Below are positions 45,135 to 57,144 of a stretch of DNA of 64,000 bases, in pieces; position 1 is the first letter of the stretch; each line of letters begins with the position of its first letter. Under the pieces are notes generated by a model. The model was given only the letters and a program-made list of their open reading frames with translations, did not search any database and was not told the origin of the DNA. The translations under genes were made by a program, and so were the position numbers. Where the stretch lies: contig JAWQEG010004824.1 in the NCBI GenBank assembly GCA_033782935.1, forward strand, positions 1 to 64,000, read 5' to 3'. Source of the stretch: Petrolisthes cinctipes (Eukaryota; Arthropoda; Malacostraca; Decapoda; Porcellanidae).

Positions 45135-47930
45135 TTAGGGATCCAGGGTAGGATTAGGAAGGGGGTTAGGATGAGGGTGGATTGGGTCAGGGACTGTGGG
45201 TTGAGGATTAGGATTGGGGAGGTAATGATTGGTGATCCTATTTCTAAACGTATCAAGAGTGGGGCTATTAACTACGTGAGATGGGAGATGATTCCACTCT
45301 TGGATGCTGCGGGGAAAGAATGAGTGCCTAAATATATCAGTGCTTGTCTGGTATGTATGGTATTTTAAGTTGTGGCTGCCTCTAGTGGATCTTATACGTG
45401 TAGGGTGTAGATATGTGTCTTTGTCTATGTCAACTAACTTGTTTGTGATTTTGTATATCATCTGTTGTCTGTGTATCTGTCTTCGTGTTGCCAATGGGTC
45501 TAGTTTTGTGTCTTGCTTAAGCAAAGTGACTGATGTAGTGTGTCTGTAATCACGTCTGGCCCATCTTGCAGTTTTGTTTTGTATGGACTCTAATTTATTG
45601 ATATTATTGTAAGTGTGTGGGTCCCAGACGGAGTCGCAATACTCTAAGTGTGGCCGAACGAAAGTGTTATAGGCAATAATTTTGATGTCTGTGTTACACC
45701 TGCTGAGGTTCCTGCGCAAAAACACCAGGACCCTACTAGCTTTGGCCCTGACGCTACCTATGTGTGTGTTCCACCTCATGTTCGCTGAGATGTGGACGCC
45801 CAAGTATTTGTGGGAAGTGACTGTGTTGAAGTTGGTGTTGTGTAATTGGTATGTATATGGAATGGGATTATGGGCAAGGGTAAAACGGATGTGATGGCAC
45901 TTGTCTGGTCTAAATGTCATCTGCCACTTGACTTCCCAGTCTTCAAGTGCAGTTAGGTCGTCCTGTAGTCGAAGGCAGTCATTCCTATCTTTAATTGGTC
46001 TGTAAACTAAGCTATCGTCTGGAAAGAGTCTAGTAGTAGAAGAAAGTGAGAGTGGGAGGTCATTAATGCATGCAAGGAAGAGAAGGGGGCCCAGGACAGT
46101 GCCCTGGGGTACCCCAGAGGTCACAGGAACAGGTGGAGACTGACTACCGTCAAGAACTACGCGTTGCTTTCTGGTAGTCAAGAAAGTTCTAATCCAGTGA
46201 AGAAGTTGTCCCTGTATGCCATAGTATTCTAACTTGTGTAGTAGTCTTTGGTGAGGGACTTTGTAGAAGGCTTTGGCAAAGTCTAATACTATGGCGTCAA
46301 CTTGTCTAATTTTTGTGTCATTGAGGGACTGCAAGATGTCATGAGTAGTTACCAGTAGCTGCGTCTCACACGAGCGTTTAGGCCGGAAACCATGTTGATT
46401 GTCAGTCAGTATATTTTGCCTATCAAAATGGTCCATTATATGTCTATGAATTATGTATTCTAAAATTTTGCAGGGGACTGAGGTAAGTGAAATTGGTCTA
46501 TAATTAATGGGAAGGGTTCTGTCTCCGGATTAAAAAATTGGGGTCACATTTGCCAAAAGCCAGTCTTGAGGGATTTCACCGGTCTGTAAAGTCTGTGAGA
46601 ATATAACCTGCAGGACAGGGGCAAGAACGATAACGTTAGTCCTCAATATCCTGCAGGGTATATTGTCTGGTCCAGTCGCTTTGTATATGTCTACCTCAGA
46701 TAAAAGTTTCTCAATTCCTTGGGTATTTATATGAATGGGAGGGATATGTGGGTGTGACGGTGTTGGCATGTCTGGTAAATGTTCATGTTCATGGGTAAAA
46801 CCGGACTGGAATTGTGTGTTAAGTGGGTTGGCTTTGTCTTGTGGGTGTGCAACCAAGGAATTGTTGTGTAGTAATGTTGTAATACCGGTCGAGTCTTGTT
46901 TGCGTGCTTTAAAAAAGCCGAATAATTTTTTGTGGTTTTGTGTGTTGTCTGCGAGGAAAGTGGATGTGTATATAGTTTCTGCTTGTTTAGTTTCTTTCTG
47001 TAGTGTTTTCTGTATATTTTTCTATTCTAACCAGTGTTCTGTATCGTTGTATCGCTTTGCTCTGTTGTATGCCTTTACCATGTTTCTGTGTAGTCCTTTT
47101 AATTGTCTATTGTACCATGGTAATGACCGGTTATATGTGATAGTTTTCGTGGGTATGTGCTTGTCCATTGTGTCACGTATAAAGTCACGAAGTCTGATCC
47201 AGTTTGTTTCCACAGAACTGACCATTGGGTCTGAGTCAAGGAACGAGTAACGAAATTCAACTAAGTCTTGGGTAATGCCACCCATGTCAGCTCTGTTGTA
47301 CATGTAAATTGTCCTGGGTAATTGATTTTGTGTTGTTGGCTTGATTGATGTTGGGTCAATGAGTACCATCTCATGGTCGCTAAAACCAGGTAGTACTCGT
47401 GTCCGTGTAATTAAGGAAATGTTGTTTGTGAGAAATAAGTCTAATATGTTGGATGTGACCCCGTGTCTTATGTTAGGATTATGTCTTTCTACACTGACTT
47501 GTGTGCGTGTTGGTTCGAGTACTGTTTGAGTAAGTGAGTGGGTGTAAATGATGTCAATGAAATTGTCATGTAAGAGTTTCCTATCAGTCTGTAATAGTAA
47601 GTCGCCTTCATGGGTGGAATTGTCCAGTGTCGCCTGTGCTGTCCTGTTTGTGTCGGGAAGGTTAAAGTCACCAGCCAACCATATATTTTTGGAGGGGTCA
47701 ATTTTAGATAAACAATCGTCAAGGGTCTGCAGGTATTCTAAGTTTGAATTTGAGGGACGATAAAAGGATCCTATAATGAGTGTCCTGCAGCCCTGTATCT
47801 GTAATTTAGTCCATATGATTTCAGAGTCCGCATTCATTTCGGTGGCTGGGGTCGCAACTAGTCCTGGCTTTGTCACAATTAGGACTCCGCCATGTTTATC
47901 GTCTATTCTGTCCTTCCTGTGTAGGGTCAT
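45135..47930 (-). pseudogene. EN-RT polyprotein of the PHD LINE, catalytic residues changed
   Basis: One frame of 932 codons with stops at 47022-47024 (TAG) and 46530-46532 (TAA). Endonuclease: GSFYRPSN, LAGDFNLPDT, NILDLFLTNN and GFSDHEMVL (SDH motif). RT: YKATGPDNIPCRIL, NYRPISLTS, HGFRPKRSCETQLL, then AFYKVPH (about 46252-46275), where the conserved Asp of AFDKVPH is Tyr, SGVPQGTVLGPLLF, and LFPDDSL (about 46012-46030), where FADD has become FPDD. The N-terminal EN blocks continue in other frames to about 48110. One of the three RT metal-binding aspartates is lost, so it is inactive. Confidence 0.85.
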
Positions 47931-48121
47931 ATTATAGGGACTGTCCGTCGGGAAGATTTCATTGTCTTGGATGTCAGGTGTGAGCCAGGTCTATGTCCCT
48001 ATTAATAATGTCGGGGTCATAGGTCTGGATGGTTTGGTGAAAGGCGGCTCTTTTGTTAATGATGCTGCGGAAATTGTTGATTAGGGTACGGAGGGAAGAC
48101 AGTTTTTTATGAGTGATGGAG

Positions 48122-48973
48122 TCAAGTGTGGTGTTGGTGGTAGAATGGGGTGTGAGGATATGATCTATTGGGGATGGTGATTGGTGTTATGGAGAATGAG
48201 CTTGTACTATGGAGAGTCTGGTTGGGTGTAGAATGGTTTGGGAGAGGAGTGGATGATGTGGAGTTAAGGGAAGTCCTGTCTTGCTGTCTGTTTTGTGTAG
48301 GGGAGGAATTGTCTCTGTTGCGTCTACCTAAACGTCGAGTGATCCTATCTAATGGTGGAGGTGTGTTGTGGGTTGTGGGTGGTGGTGGAGATAAAGTGGT
48401 GGTGTCCAGTAAACTGAATCTATTGGTGTAGTTTATTGGGGAGTGAAAAAGGGAGGAGGTAAAATTGGGCGCACCACAGTCCCAGCAGATCCACGAAAGG
48501 CTCCGACCCTCCAATCCGTCGAACGCCGCCGTGAAGCCCTCAACAAAGCTGACATGATACCAGCCTGCATGCTGGGAAACCTCACAGCAGCGATCGCACT
48601 GGATGGCCCGCTGGCCCCATTTAATCGCCCATCGGCACAGCTGACAGGGGTACTTTGGGGCGCGGGGGCCAGGGTTGATCAGAGCCCCTGTGTCGCCACA
48701 CAACATAAGGAGCAACAGGGCACCCCGGAGATTGCCGAGGCAAGCCACCTTTAACCCTTGAGGGCTCTTAGGGGTGCCCAGGTTCCCAAATAGGTGTGTG
48801 TATATGGAGGTGTGGGTGTAGATGTCTGGTGTTAGTGAGTCTGGTGTGTTGGTACGTGTGCAGCCAGTGCTTTTATTGTCAGTGTTGTAGAGTATTAAAA
48901 CTAGTGAGCAGTATGTGTAGAATATTGTTTGTGTACATGTGTATGTTGTTTTGTGTGGGGTGTGTCTGTACAT
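48122..48973 (-). pseudogene. PHD-finger ORF1 protein of the LINE
   Basis: 283 codons from 48973. PHD-like finger at residues about 108-170: YPCQLC, AIQCDRCCEVSQ, AGWYHVSF, LSWICWDCGAPNF. The Cys4-His-Cys3 order with CxxC, CDxC, WYH, WxCxxC fits. The preceding INPGPRAP motif is typical of LINE PHD proteins. The C-terminal part is Ser/Thr/Pro-rich. A frame change at 48122 separates it from the endonuclease N-terminus (NFRSIINKRAAFHQ). In intact relatives both may form one protein. Chromatin binding is a family-level inference. Confidence 0.72.
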
Positions 48974-48990
48974 GTTTATGGAGCACTAAT

Positions 48991-49967
48991 ATAGATATAC
49001 AACTCAAACTAACCCCTGTACCGAGACCGTTTGCTCGGTCGCAGGAAGAAATAAAACGTAAACAAACCCCTAACTTACGTCAGGGGTTATTTATATGAAA
49101 CAAGAAAGTTTATAATAAAACCTATGAATTTTACTAAAAATGGTATACAAATTATAAAAAGATGATAAAATGCACTAAAAAAAAGAAACTGTATTATTCT
49201 AAACAGTTTAAATCTAGGGGTGGGAAACAGTGTTATGCTGAGGGAGGGTGTGTGTAAATTTAAAAGACACTAAAAACAGTAATAAAAAGAAGGAAAACAT
49301 GACGTAAAGTGACAGCCAGAACAAACAATCTCGATACTTATCTTGATGAAATGTGATGATATGAGGGGTTCGTTTGTTAAAGAAAAAGAAAGGATAGATA
49401 GAGAAGGAAGACTGGGCTCAGGGAGGACACGTCCGGCTCCTGGGACCGCACAACCGTGGATGTGCTTGTCTGGGCGATGGTGGTGTTTCTCTTCCATACA
49501 TCGAGGACACTGATAACACTATTCATGGGCCATGGCAATTGCAAACAGTGTCACACTAAGTATACTTCCTTGTTTCACACCTTCTTCAAGTTCACGTTCC
49601 TCAGACATGGTACACTCTACAAGAGTTCCACCTGGACCACCCCCTCACTTGGCTTGGCTAACGTGGCAACAGCGCTTCGCTTGTGTGAGCTCCTGTGTAT
49701 ATATAAGACAATATTTCGCATCGGCAAAGCTTCATTTTCCGTATTCGGGTCAGAGAAAAGGAATATTGGGGGGGTGGGGAGATGAGGGACAGGCGGCTTT
49801 GTGGGTGGAAGCAAGATCTAGAATATTCTAGATCTTGGGTGGAAGGAGGGGTGGTGGTGCAGAAAAGGACATTTATTCATTTTTGTAGACACCTGACTAC
49901 ACACTTTGGACATCAAGCATAGTTTATTTAACTTCTCATTACAGACAACAAGCAACCTGCTCTAGCT

Positions 49968-49969
<2 letters not shown>
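48991..49969. other. Non-coding spacer with a perfect palindrome
   Basis: AT-rich first half. A 26-bp perfect palindrome lies at 49812-49837 (centre GAATATTC). ACCCCTAACTTACGTCAGGGG forms a small hairpin near 49067-49087. No supported gene. Confidence 0.5.
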
Positions 49970-50029
<60 letters not shown>

Positions 50030-50172
50030 CCTACACACACACACGCGCGCGCACACACACATTATCAGGTTTGGTATAAAGTCATGACGTTGCATATTAT
50101 CTGTTGTTATATATGCGTTTATCCAACATTGAAAACCGTGTCAAAATAAGATAATTATCACCTCATAATTAT

Positions 50173-51856
50173 ATGCTACGTCTAATGTCTGCTCTGTTGC
50201 AAGATGATGACGATGATGCAGAGGAGATAACTGAGGAGGAGTTGCGAAGTGCTCTCTCTCGGGGTAGAGCTTCTTCCCCAGGTGATGATGGTATTACTTA
50301 TGCTGTGCTGCGCCTGCTTCAACAAGTTCCTGGGACCCTCTACTTCGACTGTACAATCTTTGTCTTCGTGATGGTTGTGTACCACGAGCCTGGACCAGCA
50401 GCACAATAATACCCATCCCTAAGCCCGGCACTGCGAAGTTCAGGCCTATTTCCCTCACTTCCTGTTTTTGTATCGTTATGGAGAGAATCTTACTCAATCG
50501 TCTCATGTATAAACTGCAGGATCGCCTTTCTCCATGGCTGTTTGGTTTCCTTCCCCAGCGGAGCACACACCACTGCCTTGTCGACCTGTACTCTCGCCTT
50601 AACAGGGACAGTGTGGTGGCCTTCATTGACCTTCGAAGTACCTTCGATGTTGCTAATAGAGACGTCATTTTGGATCAACTGGTTGACTTTGGGATAAAGG
50701 GTACTCTATTACGGTGGATTCGGGGCTACCTGAGTACAGGACCTCCCATGTGTTTTTCAGTGGTGCGCTCAGTCCTTTGCACAGTTTTCATCTTGGTACG
50801 CCTCAAGGGGGTGTTCTCAGCCCATTGTTATTTAATATTCTGATGCATCGGCTGCTCACTTCTCTCCCTGATATTCCTGGAACTACAATTTCGTGCTAAG
50901 CTGATGATATCTGTGTTCATTCTACCTCACCAAGGGATCTCCAGCGGTTTCTTGACTCCTTCTCTGTGTCCTCCTCTCACTGTGGCATTATTGTCTCTCC
51001 AGATAAGAGCAGAATATTCACCTGCCGCCTTCCTCAAGCTCGGCCACTGTTCACTATTGGAGGGACTGTCATTCCCATGTGTTCCCAGTATCGATACCTG
51101 GGCGCGCCAGTCAATATTTGGCCGATTATCCCTGCCAGACCTCAAGACCATCTCATTGTCCAGGACTTATTGGGTCGTCTCCAGCGCCGACTTACACCAC
51201 TTCAATGGCTCACTAACAACTCCTCGGGCATCTCCATCTCAGTAGCCAGGACCATCTATATTGCTTTTATCCGTTCAGTTGTTGATTACCTCTCCCCTGC
51301 TCTGATTCAACTTCCCAGGGCTACTCTGGAAACTTTAGAAAAATTTCAGAATAGGGCAATGAGAATAATTCTCGGTTGTCCAATGTCGACCAGGATAGTG
51401 AACATGCAGCGTGAGTTGCGTCTTCCCCCATTAGTGGAGAGAATTTATTCTAGTGTTACTTGCTTCACTGTTAAGTGCCTCCATTTCCCACATTTTTCAC
51501 CCCATTACTCTCAGTTAGTCAGGACTTCTCTTAGACCAAACTACCCGGTCCCTCCCATACTGCCATCTGGACGTACTCTTATAAGGTCTGTTTCCTCTAT
51601 GCTCCGTGGTCTTAATATAGATATAATGGTGGCAGACGTCCCCCCAGGGCCCCCTCCGTGGATGCTACCAACACCTGATGTGAGCTTCACACCTACTTCC
51701 AAATCGGAACTGCCTTCTCTACAGCGGCAGTTGGCTCAGGAACACATAGAAACAGTGACTTCCTCCATCACAGATCCATACTGCCTCTACACTGATGGCT
51801 CATTGCAAGTGGATGGTACAGCAGGTTGTGCCGTTTTCTCACCGAACATGGAGTAA
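50173..51856 (+). pseudogene. RT of the RNase H LINE, frameshifted
   Basis: Motifs across frames: EITEEELRSALSRGRASSPG DDGITYAVL (50226-50310), FRPISLTS, GFLPQRSTHHCLVDLYSRL, AFIDLRSTFDVANRD (50620-50660), GTPQGGVLSPLLFNILMHRL (50795-50855). Next comes a TAA (50897-50899) exactly where the aromatic residue of YADD should be, followed by ADDICVH. The thumb and connection continue to 51856, including YLGAPVNI and ATLETLEKFQNRAMRII. RNase H starts with YCLYTDGSLQVDG (about 51778-51815). Confidence 0.82.
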
Positions 51857-52627
51857 CCTCCAGGGGGATGGGTTGGCCGTCGTCTCTGTAACCACTCTAG
51901 CTCAACATTGTGTGAACTGTATGCCATTCTGGATGCTGTTAGTCTTGTTTGTCAACGTGGAGTGAATGCTGCCATTTTTTGTGACTCCAAACCTGCCCTT
52001 CATTCCCTCTCTAGTGTTCAGCCCACACACTCTACTGTTATTCAGCAGATTTTATCGTTTTTGTCCTTATTGCGTCATTGTAACTTGACTGTCAAATTTT
52101 CATGGGTGCCATCCCATGAAGGTTTACGTCACAATGGTACAGTTGACAGACTCGCAAAGGAAGCCTGCCATCTGCCTCCTCGTGGTGTTGGACGTCCTCT
52201 CTCCTTGACATGTTACCTCTCTAAAGTCCGCTCCGCCGCTCTCCTCCCTGTACAGCGACGCAGGGATGCAGAGAGGCCCTTCAGCATCTCCATCACCCAT
52301 TACGAGTCTGTCTGCCGTCACAAATATTCCTACCGTCGTCGAGGCCTCCTGGTTCGGAGGCACAATGTAGTCTCTGCTCGTTTGAGGCTTGGCTACCGTC
52401 CTCCGTGGCAGGTTGCTAGGATGCAGGGTGAGCCTCCCTTCACTGAGTGTCGCTTGTGTCGAGCACTTCGTGCTAACACTATAGAGCACTATTGCCTAGC
52501 CTGCCCCACTGTCCGACACTTGCTGCCTCAGGGACTGCAACTTGATGTGGTTTGTCGACACCTGCTGAAGCATCAGATTCTGGAGGAACTTCTGGTGCGC
52601 CACCCTCGTTTTGGTAGATTTAAGTAG
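51857..52627 (+). pseudogene. RNase H and C-terminal finger of the LINE
   Basis: After a frame change near 51857, ELYAILDAVSLVCQRG (51911-51958), IFCDSKPALHSL and KFSWVPSHEGLRHN GTVDRLAKEA (about 52093-52165) give the Glu, Asp and His regions of type I RNase H. In SHEGLRHNGTVD the final Asp is present. The C-terminal FTECRLCRALRANTIEHYCLAC (C-x2-C...H-x4-C) is the zinc-finger-like block of I-group LINEs. The ORF ends at TAG near 52625, and a GT microsatellite occurs in the 3' UTR (about 52685-52730). Confidence 0.8.
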
Positions 52628-53579
52628 GTCATGATGTAAATATTTGTCTGTGTGATTGTGCTTCATTCTGTTATGTTTTCGTGATGTGTGTGTTTGCGCG
52701 CGTGTGTGTGTGCTTGTGTGTGTGTGTGTGGTCATTGGGTTCTCGTGAGTTCCGCCTACCCTTGTGTACTATTGACTGACGCTACGGAGCAATGAAAAAA
52801 AAAAAAAAAAAAACTCATAATTATTTTGGTTTACCTCTGCCAGTAAGAATTCATAAAAATAAAACATCAATCAAGTACAGCAGGGATGCATACAACACCT
52901 CGGTGTAACCACATATTTACTGCCAATGCAACTGTTAGTCGAATCCGACTCCGACCACAGATGTTTCATAATTACGACTCCGATGCCGACTATTAATAAT
53001 AATAATATTTCTTCATAGATTTACTCATACATATTATTACCTGATTTTTTTTTAAATTTTACCGACTCTGAATCCAACCCAAAACTTAAATATCCATAGC
53101 TCCATGGCTCTTCATTTCAGTATATAATAAGATGAGAGTTTCAGACAAGCTGGTTTTAATTACTACTCGTATGAATTATTATTCTTTGGCATGTAAGGTT
53201 AAATTAATTAATCAAATTGACTAACAATCTTTACAGTGATAACTGAACACGCAATCATACATTTGGGGTTGACATATAGGGCACCTCTCTTGTGGTCTGT
53301 CACTAAACGCCTCATTACCTATTAACAAAATATATCACTGTTAGTATGGCTACCATGTCAATATTACTGAAAGATCAATAAAAAATTTTACTGGCAGACG
53401 TAAACTGAAATAATTTTGAGGTGATAATAATAATATTATTTTGACACGGTTTTCAACATTAGATAAACGCATATATAACAACAGATAATATGCAACGTCA
53501 TGACTTTATACCAAACCTGATAATGTGTGTGCACGCGTGTGTGTGTGTGTGTAGGTTACAGAGAGAGAGAGACAGGCCG

Positions 53580-53769
53580 CCGTAGCTCCACAAACAAAGG
53601 CGCTGGCGGATGTCGCGGAGCTTGTTAGCCCCGACGGCGTCCCATCTGTCCTGCCAGCAGGAAGGAACGGTAGCATCTATGTAGGGTCGAAGGTCCATTG
53701 CAGGAACAGGATGACGCCTGGCAGGAGGCCGAGAATTAGAGACCGCAGCCTTAGCCAGGGCGTCAACCC
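53580..53769 (-). pseudogene. I-clade LINE RNase H tail, downstream of the P element
   Basis: Minus strand from 53777: NERVDALAKAAVSNSRPPAR then RHPVPAMDLRPYIDAT and LRDIRQRLCLWSYGGL. It continues the RNase H frame (HVGVHGNE) that stops at 57549; the junction is exact when the P element and one TSD copy are removed. It is then cut by CT repeats at 53574. Confidence 0.85.
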
Positions 53770-53976
53770 GCTCATTCCAAGGAGGTTGTATAGGAGGAGG
53801 CGGCGCGGAGCGGAGAGACTGAAGTCGCCGCCGCCATGTTTGTAGGGGCAAGAGGGTGGCCCAGCCGGGATGCATATTTACACTCATTCACTCACGCTCT
53901 CTCTCTCTCTCTTCATATATTTCCCAGAGTGAAATTAATTAATTTCTATTTCTATATCTGAATAACCATTAAATAA

Positions 53977-53979
<3 letters not shown>

Positions 53980-54055
<76 letters not shown>
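53980..54055. repeat. (GA)n microsatellite inside the P element
   Basis: About 76 bp of GA in the 5' subterminal region of the P element, upstream of exon 1. Confidence 0.95.
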
Positions 54056-54057
<2 letters not shown>

Positions 54058-54263
54058 GCAATTATAGGCTAAGAGGAAATTATGTTGCACCTCCACCCAC
54101 GACCTAACTCAGACACACCCTTAAATGCCTTATTAAAGGCTTAATTTTAAGGAGGTCACTGAATTGGAGGTTTCCTCTCCATTCAATCATTCACCAACAT
54201 CACATTGTTCTGAGTGGACGTAGGCTACAGTACATACCTCTGCATTGGAGAAGCTGGATAAAA

Positions 54264-57144
54264 ATGCCAGCTTCCTGTGCAGCATATGGCTGTACGGCAA
54301 GAAATAATAAGGAAAACATTCCTAAAGTTACATTTCATAGGTAAGTAGAAATAGAGTAAACTAACAATACACAGGAATTACACACTACACTACCTTCATA
54401 TACTAAATATCGTCAGTGAACAGATTCCGCCTATTATTAATTCTGCGTAACTGCCCAACAAATGTGCCAGTGAAGATTCGACGTAAGAATATGTTTGTGT
54501 GAATGTATTTCTTTTTTTTCACTCTTTCCTTCGTTTTCCTCAGTTTTCCTAAAGATGAGGAACTACGAAAAAAATGGCTTCACAACCTGCGACGCAAGAA
54601 CTTCACCCCTTCTAAGCATTCACGCTTGTGTTCAAAGCACTTCAGAGAAGAGGACATTGACCGAACATCTTTAGCCAGCGTTCGACTTCGACATGGTGCT
54701 GTCCCTTGCATCTTTGAGGCCTTCCCTGAACACCTGAGGCTAAAATCTGAAAATAAACGAAAACCACCAACAAAGCGAGTCGTGACTGCAGATAGCAATC
54801 AAAGTGAGTGTGAGCATGTATTAGCTAACTCTAACCATTCTTCTGAAACGGTATGTATGGCAAATGAGGCACTTAAAAGAAAGCTTGATAATGTTGCGAG
54901 TCAAGTTGCTGTCGCAAAAAAGAAAATCAAAGTGCTACAACAATCAAAGAGACGCCTCGTGAAAAGAAACAGTGATTTAAAGAGTGTTGTAAATGAGCTC
55001 CAAAGAAAGCGTTTCGTAAGTGAAGACAGTTTGGGAGTGCTAGAAAAATGTTCTGGTAGTGTGACAGATTTACTCAAGCGGCAAGTTGCAAAACATACTA
55101 ATAACCAATCAGTGTCACTACCATATTCTCCTGAACTCAGACGATTTGCTTTGACTCTGCACTTTTATTCCCCACAAGCATATCGTTACGTGAGAAAAGT
55201 GTTTGATACCTGTTTGCCACATCCCCGAACAATTCAGAGATGGTATGAATGTGTTGATGGCAAACCAGGGTTTACGGAGGCTGCTTTTTCAGCATTAAAG
55301 TTGAGAGCTGATATGGCAGCAAAGACAGGAAAACTCTTGTTGTGCTCATTAGTAATGGACGAAATGGTTATAAGGCAACAAGTGGAGTGGGACGGAAAGA
55401 GGTATCATGGTTATATAGACATGGGTACTGAAATGGACGACGACAGTCTTCCAATAGCGAAGGAAGCACTTGTTTTCATGGTAGTATCAATTAATGATGG
55501 GTGGAAATTGCCTGTTGGGTATTTCTTAATAGCAGGACTTGGTGCAAGTGAGAGAGGGAATGTAGTTCAGCAGTGCTTAGAAAAACTTCATTCAGTGGGC
55601 GCTACAGTTTCATCTATTACCTTTGATGGAGCATCAGCAAATTTATCCATGATAAAACATCTTGGCTGCAATTTTGAGTATGAAACTGTAGAATCTGCTT
55701 TTCCCCAGTAACAAAGGTTCCGGTATGTGTTATGTTAGATCCCTGTCACATGTTAAAGCTTGTGAGAAATTGTTTGGGGGATAAAAAATGCATGCTTGAT
55801 CAGAATGGATACTTTGTGAAATGGGAATACATTGAGCAGTTGCACAAACTTCAAGACCGTGAAGAACTAAACCTGGGGAATAAACTGAGGTTTGCACACA
55901 TAGCATGGCAAAAGAAAAAAATGAATGTGAAATTAGCTGCACAATTTTTAAGTGAGTCAGTGGCAAAGTCTCTGAGGTTCTGTCTCGATGAACAAATAGC
56001 AGAATTTAAAGGTTGTGAAGCCACAATAGAGTTCATTATAATCTTCAACACGTTGTTTGACATAATGAATACCAGGAACCTCAACGCAGGCAGCTACAAG
56101 TGTCCAATCCAACACAAGAATGCAAAGGAAATTAAAGATTTTTTGGTATCAGCTGAATCATATATCAGATCATTGGTGTTTCCTGACGGTCAGCTAGTTA
56201 TTACATCTAATCGAAAGACTGGCTTTCTTGGGTTCCTCTTCTGCATACGTAGTTTGCAGTTTCTATATGACAGCTTAATAGCTTCACCAAAGCCCTCCTT
56301 AAGGTTCTTGATGACTTACAAATTAAGTCAGGACCATATTGAATTGTTGTTTGGGTTAATAAGGAGCAAGGGAGGGTGAAATAACAATCCTACAGTGAGG
56401 CAATTTTCTTCTGCTTACAATAAGCTCTTTGTTCATAATGATTTAAGGGACACTACTCGAGGCAACTGCTTACCATTGGAGTCTGTTCCAATATTAACTG
56501 TATCTGGCAAGTGTAAGGTAAATGCTAAGATTAATTCTCTTCAGTTGATAAATGATTCTGTCCTGAAAAGAAATGTATTGGATGTGGGTAATGAGGAGAC
56601 AGAGGATTATGTCTATGTTCCAAGCCATACCCACATCTCTAAGTGTGTAGACAAAATAGTTGTATACATTGCAGGATTTGTGGCTCATAAATTGATGAAG
56701 TCATTACATTGTGAGCCATGCATTGATGCCTTAAGCTCAGACCAAAGTGATAGCAACAATATACACTCACTTATCAAACTAAAGGATAAAGGAAACTTGG
56801 TGTATCCCTCTGATGATATTATTGACATTTGCATCTCGGCAGAAAAACTGTTTAGACAGAGAGGGTCATGTAGCAATTTCAAGAGGGTGGGTTTCTGTCA
56901 GTTAATAACATCAGTGCTGGAACAATACACACACAAAAACATATTCCCCACCTTAGCCAGACACATGTACGACACAGAGCCCATGTATAACCACTTGCAT
57001 CTATTGATAAAGGCAGTAGCTGAAACATATTTGCAAGTGAGGTACAAATATGATGCAAAGCAGGTAACTCAAAAGCTGGGAGCTAACTGTAAGGTAAAGA
57101 GTCGCCAGGTATATACTAAGCTGATTCATTTCAGTGGTCAGTAA
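54264..57144 (+). pseudogene. THAP-domain P-element transposase, near-intact
   Basis: Exon 1 (54264-54340) encodes MPASCAAYGCTARNNKENIP KVTFH. The intron 54341-54543 has GTAAGT and a pyrimidine-rich TTTTCCTCAG. Exon 2 starts FPKDEELRKKW. The THAP C2CH finger is complete: Cys5, Cys10, CSKH, and AVPCIF. A Lys/Leu-rich coiled coil (LKRKLDNVAS...KSVVNELQ) follows, then the RNase H-like catalytic half (SLVMDEMVIRQQVEWDGKRY, ITFDGASANLSMIKHLGCNF). A one-base shift at about 55700-55712 precedes VMLDPCHMLKLVRN, and a TGA at 56377-56379 replaces the Trp expected in RSKGG_NNNPTVRQF. The end is at 57142-57144. About 880 residues if unbroken, the size of P/THAP9 proteins, which cut and paste DNA in a GTP-dependent reaction. 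Confidence 0.92.

Larger units (their letters stand above)
45065..48990 (-). mobile_element. CR1-group LINE with PHD-finger ORF1, inactive
   Basis: Minus strand, in order: PHD-finger protein (48973-48122), endonuclease and RT (48110-45074). A pairing of PHD finger with EN-RT is known in several CR1/L2-group LINEs. The C-terminus FFPRSIQEWNHLPSHVV resembles the end of Daphne/L2/Rex-like RTs. The EN-RT frame is continuous from 47930 to 45135 apart from two stops. Borders are approximate and no TSD was found. Confidence 0.82.
50173..52813 (+). mobile_element. 5'-truncated LINE with RNase H (I/LOA group)
   Basis: Starts inside the RT and ends in a 19-base poly(A) (52795-52813), with an 11-bp TSD. 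It encodes RT, RNase H and a C-terminal CCHC-like finger, the order of I-superfamily LINEs. It is a different family from the LINE at 53575-64000 (little residue identity). Several frame changes and stops make it a dead copy. Confidence 0.9.
50162..52824. repeat. 11-bp target-site duplication of the RNase H LINE
   Basis: CTCATAATTAT at 50162-50172 and 52814-52824. The left copy starts the LINE and the right copy follows its poly(A). Confidence 0.93.
49970..53574. mobile_element. Inverted-repeat element interrupted by a LINE
   Basis: The left arm (about 49970-50170) and right arm (53404-53574) are reverse complements over about 150 bp: CT tract, TGTAACCTACACACAC, TTATCAGGTTTGGTATAAAG, TCATGACGTTGCATATTATC. 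Without the LINE (50173-52813 plus one TSD copy) the element is about 0.95 kb. The interior is AT-rich and non-coding, with a CCGACTCCGA-type repeat near 52937-52995. No transposase is seen, so it is a non-autonomous DNA transposon of unknown superfamily. It lies at the truncated 3' end of the I-clade LINE. Confidence 0.75.

Noticed and set aside
49456..49831. Two overlapping ~100-codon frames
   Set aside because: They overlap on one strand in different frames without motifs; no element context.
53498..53580. Extension of the LINE RNase H frame through the CT/CA repeats
   Set aside because: The frame past 53580 translates the transposon arm and microsatellite, not LINE sequence.
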